Source of the DNA: Bacteroidales bacterium UBA1064
GTDB lineage: Bacteria > Bacteroidota > Bacteroidia > Bacteroidales > Tenuifilaceae
Assembly (NCBI GenBank): GCA_002316235.1
Contig: DCDD01000064.1
Location: 1-11,478 of the forward strand
Direction: 5' to 3'
Length of the DNA: 11,478 nucleotides
The translations under genes and the position numbers were made by a program. Of this stretch, positions 6,974-11,478 are shown in pieces. The notes under the pieces are model-generated. The model saw only the letters and a list, made by a program, of their open reading frames with translations. It made no database searches and was not told the origin of the DNA. Each line of letters begins with the position of its first letter. Position 1 is the stretch's first letter.

Positions 6974-8959
6974 ATGTTTAAAAACCATCCTAAAGGTTTA
7001 CTGGTCTTAGCCCTAACGAACATGGGCGAAAGGTTTGGATACTACACCATGCTGGCTATCCTTACTTTATACATGCAAGCTAAATTTGGGTTAACAGCAG
7101 CGTCAACCAGCATGATTTATGGAGCTTTTCTGGCTTCTGTGTATTTTTTACCCATTTTTGGTGGAGTTCTGGCGGATAAGGTGCTGGGCTACGGGAAGAC
7201 CATTTTGCTGGGTATTTTGGTCATGTTTATAGGGTATTTACTTTTGGCTATTCCACTCGAAGGCAATTCTGTGGGGCTGACTATGATGATTATCTCGCTC
7301 GTTTTGATTGCGCTGGGTACCGGATTCTTCAAAGGAAATTTACAGGCGCTGGTAGGTAAACTTTACGACGACAAGCGTTACGACACCAACCGGGATATTG
7401 CCTTTTCCATTTTTTACATGTTCATCAATATTGGCGCCTTTTTTGCCCCAAGTGCTGCTAACTACATCAACAATGCCGTGATGAAATCGTCCGATTTCAC
7501 CTATGATGCCTCAATTCCTAAAAATTATGTTGTTCTGAACGATGAGAAGCAAGCAGTAGATAAAAACACCTTTATTGTACAAAACCTTACACCGGCCGAG
7601 CAGCAGCTCTCCGGTAAGGAGTTTGATGCAGTGCTTACTAAAGCCAAAAAGAAGCACAAGGTGGTTTTCACCGAGGATATTGAGCATGCGCTTTTCCGTC
7701 TGAAGGCTGCTGGGCTGAACCAGTACACCCAGTCGGGCAAAATTACCGATCCGGCTATGATGATTAGCAACAACGAGTATGAGCTGCTGCAAAGCCGTAG
7801 CCAGGAGGATATGCTGAAAAAAGCTGAGGTTACTGCCAAAATTCAGGCAATCAGCATTACCGATCCGGCGCTGGAAGGAGGTCCCAATCCCGACGATTTT
7901 GCCCGTAACTTTGGTAAACACTACGTTAGCGAATCGCTATCTACATCCTACAACCTGGCCTTTGGCGTGGCCTGCATCAGCCTGATTATCTCTGTACTCA
8001 TATTCCTGCTTTTCAAGAAATCGTGGAAATCGGTTGATAAAACAGTTAAGCAGGAAATAGCCGAATCAAAGGCCAACGGCAAGGAGGTTAAGGTGATGTC
8101 GAAGGAGGAGGTTCGGGAACGAACCGTGGCGTTGCTGCTTGTATTTTTCGTAGTAATCTTTTTCTGGATGTCGTTCCATCAAAACGGGTTAACGCTAACC
8201 TTCTTTGCGCGCGACTATACCCAGAGCGTAATCTCGCCCGGTTGGACTATGCTGTTTAACCTGTTCCCATTACTATCGCTCATTGTTTTCCTTTATGGAA
8301 TTTACCTTTCTACAATCGGATTGCTGGGTGGTAAACCCAATAAAAAATCAGGACTTTTACTAACGGTGTTGGGTATTGCCGGATTGGCAGGCTACTACTT
8401 TACCCGCGTTAAGGGAATTGAGGTAATGACTAAGATTACCCCGCAGATTTTCCAGCAGTTTAACCCCATGTTCATCGTCATCCTAACCCCGTTAACCGTT
8501 GCGCTGTTCAGCTATTTAGGTAAGAAGAAAAAAGAACCTTCGGCTCCCCGGAAAATTGGTATCGGTATGTTTCTGGCAGCCATTGGTTTTACCATTATGC
8601 TAATCTGCTCTTTCGGACTCCCTGCACCCTCCGAAATTTCGGGTGTTTCCGATCAGCTGGTGTCTCCAGCCTGGCTCATAAGCACCTATTTCGTGTTAAC
8701 TGTAGCCGAGCTATTCCTCAGCCCCATGGGGTTATCCTTTGTATCGAAAGTTGCACCGCCACAGTACAGCGGTCTTATGCAGGGTGGATGGCTTGCAGCT
8801 ACCGCTATCGGCAATTTGCTGGTAGGGGTAATCGGCACTTTCTGGGAAAAACTTCCACTGGTTGGCTTCTGGGTAATTCTCATTATTTGCTGCGTAATTT
8901 CGGGCATATTCATCTTCTCCGTCATGAAGAGGCTCGAAAAAGCCACAGGGAATGTATAG
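6974..8959 (+). CDS. POT (PTR2) family peptide:proton symporter
   Basis: A 661-residue inner-membrane protein of the POT family, which imports di- and tripeptides with protons. Family marks: NMGERFGYY (16-24, the ExxERFxYY position), GGVLADKVLGYGKTILLG (63-80), FYMFINIGAFFAP (147-159, the FYxxINxG signature), FWMSFHQNG (397-405) in helix 7, NPMFIVILTPL (497-507), and VAELFLSPMGLSFVSKVAP (577-595) with the conserved Glu579. Three things are odd. The first Glu of ExxER is Asn16. A polar stretch of about 155 residues (167-322), predicted periplasmic, separates helices 5 and 6. The linker between helices 6 and 7 is only about 36 charged residues, while two extra hydrophobic segments (about 423-446 and 459-476) lie between helices 7 and 8. 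The gene has its own promoter and terminator, so it is monocistronic. Exact substrate is not shown by sequence. Confidence 0.93.
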   Translation: MFKNHPKGLLVLALTNMGERFGYYTMLAILTLYMQAKFGLTAASTSMIYGAFLASVYFLPIFGGVLADKVLGYGKTILLGILVMFIGYLLLAIPLEGNSVGLTMMIISLVLIALGTGFFKGNLQALVGKLYDDKRYDTNRDIAFSIFYMFINIGAFFAPSAANYINNAVMKSSDFTYDASIPKNYVVLNDEKQAVDKNTFIVQNLTPAEQQLSGKEFDAVLTKAKKKHKVVFTEDIEHALFRLKAAGLNQYTQSGKITDPAMMISNNEYELLQSRSQEDMLKKAEVTAKIQAISITDPALEGGPNPDDFARNFGKHYVSESLSTSYNLAFGVACISLIISVLIFLLFKKSWKSVDKTVKQEIAESKANGKEVKVMSKEEVRERTVALLLVFFVVIFFWMSFHQNGLTLTFFARDYTQSVISPGWTMLFNLFPLLSLIVFLYGIYLSTIGLLGGKPNKKSGLLLTVLGIAGLAGYYFTRVKGIEVMTKITPQIFQQFNPMFIVILTPLTVALFSYLGKKKKEPSAPRKIGIGMFLAAIGFTIMLICSFGLPAPSEISGVSDQLVSPAWLISTYFVLTVAELFLSPMGLSFVSKVAPPQYSGLMQGGWLAATAIGNLLVGVIGTFWEKLPLVGFWVILIICCVISGIFIFSVMKRLEKATGNV

Positions 8960-9030
8960 GGGGAGGTTGAAAATACTTTCATACCCAACTACCCAAAAAA
9001 TTATTATGGCCTGAAATGGTGAATACCCAT

Positions 9031-9087
9031 GAAATAGTAAGGCTGCCCGAAGTGGGCAGCCTTACTATTTCTCCAAATTTTTTTTTT
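9031..9087 (+). terminator. Strong intrinsic terminator after the POT gene
   Basis: A perfect 18-bp stem (9031-9048 with 9054-9071) closes a 5-base loop, GAAGT, and a run of ten T begins six bases after the stem. It sits 71 bases past the POT stop and directly before the promoter of the RRM gene, so it isolates the two units. Confidence 0.88.
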
Positions 9088-9102
9088 GAAAAATAAAAAG
9101 AT

Positions 9103-9131
9103 GTTGGCTTTCAAAAAAATAGCTACCTTTG
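9103..9131 (+). promoter_or_regulatory. Bacteroidota promoter of the RRM protein gene
   Basis: TACCTTTG (9124-9131) matches the -7 consensus exactly. GTTG (9103-9106) fits the -33 TTTG at three of four bases with a 17-base spacer. Transcription would start near 9138. Confidence 0.6.
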
Positions 9132-9137
9132 TGCCGA

Positions 9138-9263
9138 ATCGAAAATTAAGTTACAATACGAATCCTTTACCCACACCTCAGAACGTGCGTGAGTGCAAAA
9201 GTTTCCTGTATTGCCTTAAGGCTCGAAAAACAATCAATTTATCACTTAATTCAATTTAATTTT
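9138..9263 (+). other. Long 5' leader of the RRM protein gene
   Basis: About 125 nt lie between the predicted transcription start and the ATG at 9264, long compared with the 20-40 nt leaders inferred for efp and the POT gene here. It contains a perfect palindrome GCCTTAAGGC (9213-9222) and a U/A-rich segment just before the start. The frame is open back to a GTG at 9189, but those 25 residues have no family match. A leader of this size could carry temperature or autoregulatory control; that is inference. Confidence 0.4.
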
Positions 9264-9611
9264 ATGAACATTTACGTGTCAGGTCTGAGCTACAGAATTA
9301 ATGACGACGACCTAAGGCAACTTTTTGAAGAGTATGGCGAGATTACATCAGCCAAGGTGATCACCGACAGGGAAACTGGGCGTTCTAGAGGTTTTGGCTT
9401 TGTTGAAATGGCCAACAACGAAGAGGCCCAAAGGGCTATTGACGAATTAACGGGAGCAGAGTATGATGGAAAGGTAATCAGCGTTTCACCGGCCAAACCA
9501 AAAACTGACAAGCCCCGTAATGGGGGCGGTTTTAACCGTGAGCGTCGGGGTGGTTTCGACCGTGGTAGCCGTGGCGGTAGCGGTAACCGTGGTGAAAGAA
9601 GGGATTACTAA
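9264..9611 (+). CDS. RRM-domain RNA-binding protein with Gly/Arg-rich tail
   Basis: A 115-residue protein with a single RNA recognition motif (about 1-78) and a basic glycine-rich tail (87-113). RNP2 is IYVSGL (3-8) and RNP1 is RGFGFVEM (42-49), with the aromatic residues Tyr4, Phe44 and Phe46 in place for RNA stacking. The tail has several RGG/RGS units (RRGGF, DRGSRGG, NRGERRDY). It resembles the small RNA-binding proteins of cyanobacteria and Bacteroidota, some of which affect cold response or mRNA regulation. The ATG at 9264 is chosen because the RRM starts at the next residue. A longer version from the GTG at 9189 is unlikely. It is flanked by its own promoter and terminator, so it is a single-gene unit. 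The RNA targets are unknown. Confidence 0.95.
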   Translation: MNIYVSGLSYRINDDDLRQLFEEYGEITSAKVITDRETGRSRGFGFVEMANNEEAQRAIDELTGAEYDGKVISVSPAKPKTDKPRNGGGFNRERRGGFDRGSRGGSGNRGERRDY

Positions 9612-9630
9612 TCCTTACGTAGATAACTTA

Positions 9631-9660
9631 AAAGGCTGTCCTTAACCGACAGCCTTTTTT
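9631..9660 (+). terminator. Intrinsic terminator after the RRM gene, possibly bidirectional
   Basis: AAAGGCTGTC (9631-9640) pairs with GACAGCCTTT (9648-9657) around a 7-base loop, followed by more T to 9660. On the minus strand the stem also ends in TTTT, so it may also end transcripts of the convergent membrane-protein gene. Confidence 0.85.
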
Positions 9661-9739
9661 AATATATAACTTTTCCAGGGCGATTGTTTTTCCTGGTAGT
9701 TGTTAGCGTAAGCTTGGTTTGTTGTCTTCAACACACGAT

Positions 9740-10129
9740 TTAGGGTTGTTGCGTCTTCCCCAAACGCTCTATGCTTTCTGCAAAATACTTGGTGTTGCCG
9801 CGCCAGGGAACACGCATGTAGCGTTTAAGGTAATGCACGTTGACCCTTTCGCCAGTGAGGGCAACCTCCTCAAGCTGTTTGATTAGCTCCTTTTGCTTGC
9901 GCTCAACTGAGAAATCGAACGTTTCGGCAATGGGGCTGGTGCTTCGTAATGCTCCAAACGACTCGATGCTGAGCTTCGCCTCGTAGGTCTTAAAAATAAC
10001 ACCCTTTTGGCTCACCCTTAAAATTCGGCCGGCCATAACACCCTTTTCATAAACTCCAAAATAGAGGAAAGCCCCTGCACCTATCAGGAGCAGCACCAGC
10101 ACCAGTAAAATAGTCTTAAAAGTCTTCAT
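9740..10129 (-). CDS. Small single-pass membrane protein of unknown function
   Basis: A 129-residue protein with one N-terminal hydrophobic helix (about 5-25), then a short soluble domain. The visible pattern is YEKGVMAGRILRVSQKGVIF (27-46), KTYEAKL (47-53), a TFDFSVE stretch (70-76), and a basic C-terminal part with VHYLKRYMRVPWRGNTKYF (98-116). The repeated small-strand style suggests a beta-rich domain. I recall similar short Bacteroidota proteins being labelled 6-phosphogluconate dehydrogenase in databases. That label would be wrong: the real enzyme is about 470 residues with a Rossmann fold, and nothing here resembles it. The gene starts 58 bases after the stop of the nitroreductase gene on the same strand and may be transcribed with it. 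The frame is clean. No function can be assigned. Confidence 0.85.
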   Translation of the reverse strand: MKTFKTILLVLVLLLIGAGAFLYFGVYEKGVMAGRILRVSQKGVIFKTYEAKLSIESFGALRSTSPIAETFDFSVERKQKELIKQLEEVALTGERVNVHYLKRYMRVPWRGNTKYFAESIERLGKTQQP

Positions 10130-10187
10130 GCTTTTTCTTCTAGAGTTGTGTTGAAGTAAAAGTGTGTAGCTGCATATAAACCCAATC

Positions 10188-10934
10188 CTACTTGTTGTTC
10201 ATAAACCCTTGCTGCTCGATGGTCTTAAGAAATACTTTCGAAAATAGGAGGTTGTCGGCTCGGGTGTAGCGAATATCGGTAAATATTTGGGCCAGGGTTT
10301 CCTTACCATTTTCCTCAAGTAGCTTTTTAGTCAGCTGCAGCGATTCCTTGTTCATGTAAATTTGGTCTATGTCGCCCTCCGAGTAGTCCTGGTAAACCTC
10401 ATGGTGAACTACTCCGGCTAAGGGTAAACGATCGGTTAGCTCCGGCGACTCGTCGGGGTAGCCCATTACAACCGTAGTAATGGGGACAACTCCCTTTGGC
10501 AGCTTCAGTACTTCGACGATGCGGTCGGCGGTGTAGGTGGTGGTACCCAGGTAGCAAATACCAAGGCCGTTCTCCTCGGCGGCAATGCATACATTTTGTG
10601 CCACCAGCAAAGCGTCTATTGCACCGGTGAAAAACGAGATGAAGTTATCGTATCCGGGTTCAGCCTTTCTCTGCCCGCACCATTTGTTGAACCGGTTGAA
10701 ATCAGCACAAAAGGTCAGCACAACCGGAGCCTCTACAACCATTTGCTGGTTAAAGTGGCAGGGAAGAAGCTGTTGTTTTACTTCCTGGCTTTTGGTTACT
10801 ATAATACTGTAAACCTGCATGTTGCCAGTTGTTGAGGCGCGAATACCCGCCTGAAGGATTTCGTTAAGCAGCGATTCGTCAATCGGAGTGCTCTTATACC
10901 TGCGTATGGAACGATGGGAATGGAGTGCTTTCAT
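10188..10934 (-). CDS. NfsA/FRP-type flavin nitroreductase (NADPH-dependent oxidoreductase)
   Basis: A 248-residue cytosolic FMN enzyme of the oxygen-insensitive nitroreductase superfamily, closest in layout to NfsA/FRP. These proteins reduce nitroaromatics, quinones or flavins using NAD(P)H as homodimers. Family marks: HRSIRRYKSTPI (7-18, FMN phosphate contact), ASTTGNMQVYSIIV (33-46), AIDALLVAQNVCIAAEENGLGICYLG (105-130), LPKGVVPITTVVMGYPDESP (145-164), and the C-terminal FLKTIEQQGF (235-244), which also occurs in NfsA-type proteins. Length matches the NfsA subfamily. The ATG at 10934 places the HRSIRRY motif at the expected distance from the N-terminus. No clear promoter match was found in the 111 bases upstream. 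The natural substrate cannot be read from sequence. Confidence 0.93.
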   Translation of the reverse strand: MKALHSHRSIRRYKSTPIDESLLNEILQAGIRASTTGNMQVYSIIVTKSQEVKQQLLPCHFNQQMVVEAPVVLTFCADFNRFNKWCGQRKAEPGYDNFISFFTGAIDALLVAQNVCIAAEENGLGICYLGTTTYTADRIVEVLKLPKGVVPITTVVMGYPDESPELTDRLPLAGVVHHEVYQDYSEGDIDQIYMNKESLQLTKKLLEENGKETLAQIFTDIRYTRADNLLFSKVFLKTIEQQGFMNNK

Positions 10935-11045
10935 TTTGGTATGAGTTTTAATGAACCAAAGGAACTAATTTTGAAACAAAATGGTTCAAAAAAATTCATG
11001 TTCTTGGACATTCATATTACACGAGTCCGCTGCGGCTCATCTTTT

Positions 11046-11478
11046 TTATGCCCCAGTATCCTCCTCAATAATGTAGGTGTTCCTGTCGGAGGCGCTGCGG
11101 GACACCAACTCGCCGATGAAGCCAGCCAGGAAAAGTTGAACTCCTATAATGGCTATAGCCAGGGCAATGTAGAACAGGGGCTGGTCAGTTACTGGTCTGT
11201 ACCTCAGCATGTGGGTTTGCGACCATATTTTGTTGGCCACCAGTACAACGGCTATCACCCCGCCGGCAAAAAACATGAGCGTGCCCAGTGTTCCGAAAAA
11301 GTGCATGGGTTTCTTGCCAAAGCGGGAGACAAAGGTAACCGAGAGCAGGTCGAGAAAGCCGTTGATAAATCGCGACCACCCAAATTTTGACGAGCCGTAC
11401 TTGCGCTCGTGGTGCTGCACAATTTTTTCGCCAATTTTGCGAAACCCCGCCTGCATGGCAAGAACGGGGATGTAGCGG
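11046..11478 (-). CDS. GT2-family membrane glycosyltransferase (GtrB/DPM1-like), 5' end cut by window edge
   Basis: The last 143 residues of a protein that enters from the right edge in frame, beginning RYIPVLA. The segment RYIPVLAMQAGFRKIGEKIV followed by HHERKYGSSKFG is the end of the GT2 catalytic domain in polyprenyl-phosphate sugar transferases, with the His-x-x-Arg-x-x-Gly-x-Ser-Lys pattern. Two membrane helices follow (about 11335-11250 and 11190-11110), then a short polar tail ending EEDTGA. The organisation, catalytic domain then two helices, matches GtrB-type enzymes that move a sugar from a nucleotide donor to undecaprenyl phosphate on the inner-membrane cytosolic face for glycan or glycoprotein synthesis. 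The sugar specificity is not visible. The methionine at 11456 is internal, not the start. Confidence 0.92.
   Translation of the reverse strand, partial: RYIPVLAMQAGFRKIGEKIVQHHERKYGSSKFGWSRFINGFLDLLSVTFVSRFGKKPMHFFGTLGTLMFFAGGVIAVVLVANKIWSQTHMLRYRPVTDQPLFYIALAIAIIGVQLFLAGFIGELVSRSASDRNTYIIEEDTGA

Noticed and set aside
9189..9263. GTG start giving a 140-residue RRM protein
   Set aside because: The RRM begins right after the ATG at 9264, and the added 25 residues look like translated leader.
9541..9600. Short GGTnnCCGTGG-like repeats
   Set aside because: They are the coding repeats of the Gly/Arg-rich tail of the RRM protein, not a separate DNA repeat.
11023..11047. Hairpin followed by TTTTTT on the plus strand after the glycosyltransferase stop
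   Set aside because: Only about five base pairs including a G-U, and in the wrong orientation to end the minus-strand gene; no plus-strand gene precedes it.

Overview
The window looks like ordinary chromosomal DNA from a member of the Bacteroidota, probably a Bacteroidales or Marinilabiliales-type organism. The signs are three promoter matches to the Bacteroidota -7 element TAnnTTTG, start codons without strong Shine-Dalgarno sequences, a TsaB/DUF3108 gene pair, a stand-alone RRM protein with a Gly/Arg-rich tail, and the general protein style. All coding frames read cleanly. I see no insertion sequence, phage gene, CRISPR array, tRNA or rRNA.

Left block, minus strand (1-6090). In transcription order this holds a TolC-type outer-membrane efflux protein, its periplasmic adaptor (HlyD/MacA type), tsaB (tRNA t6A synthesis), a DUF3108 secreted protein that overlaps the end of tsaB, efp (elongation factor P), and the N-terminal 230 residues of a GAF plus SpoIIE-type phosphatase that runs off the left edge. 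The efflux pair has no inner-membrane pump in view. tsaB and efp both serve translation (A37 modification of ANN-decoding tRNAs, and rescue of polyproline stalls).

Middle (6091-6973) is an 883-base divergent spacer between tolC and a peptide transporter gene. It holds no convincing gene. It does hold a good Bacteroidota promoter for the transporter and a pair of ACATGT hexamers exactly 20 bases apart.

Right block. On the plus strand are a POT-family peptide:proton symporter (661 aa) closed by a very strong hairpin terminator, then an RRM RNA-binding protein with its own promoter, a leader of about 125 nt and a terminator. On the minus strand are a small single-pass membrane protein of unknown function, an NfsA-type flavin nitroreductase, and the C-terminal part of a GtrB/DPM1-like membrane glycosyltransferase cut by the right edge.

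I did not find a clear new multi-gene system. The best leads are the rearranged membrane layout of the POT transporter (a large periplasmic insertion, helix pair in an unusual place, Asn in the ExxER motif), the start of the DUF3108 gene (possible ATT codon overlapping the tsaB stop), the long leader of the RRM gene, and the spaced ACATGT motifs upstream of tolC.
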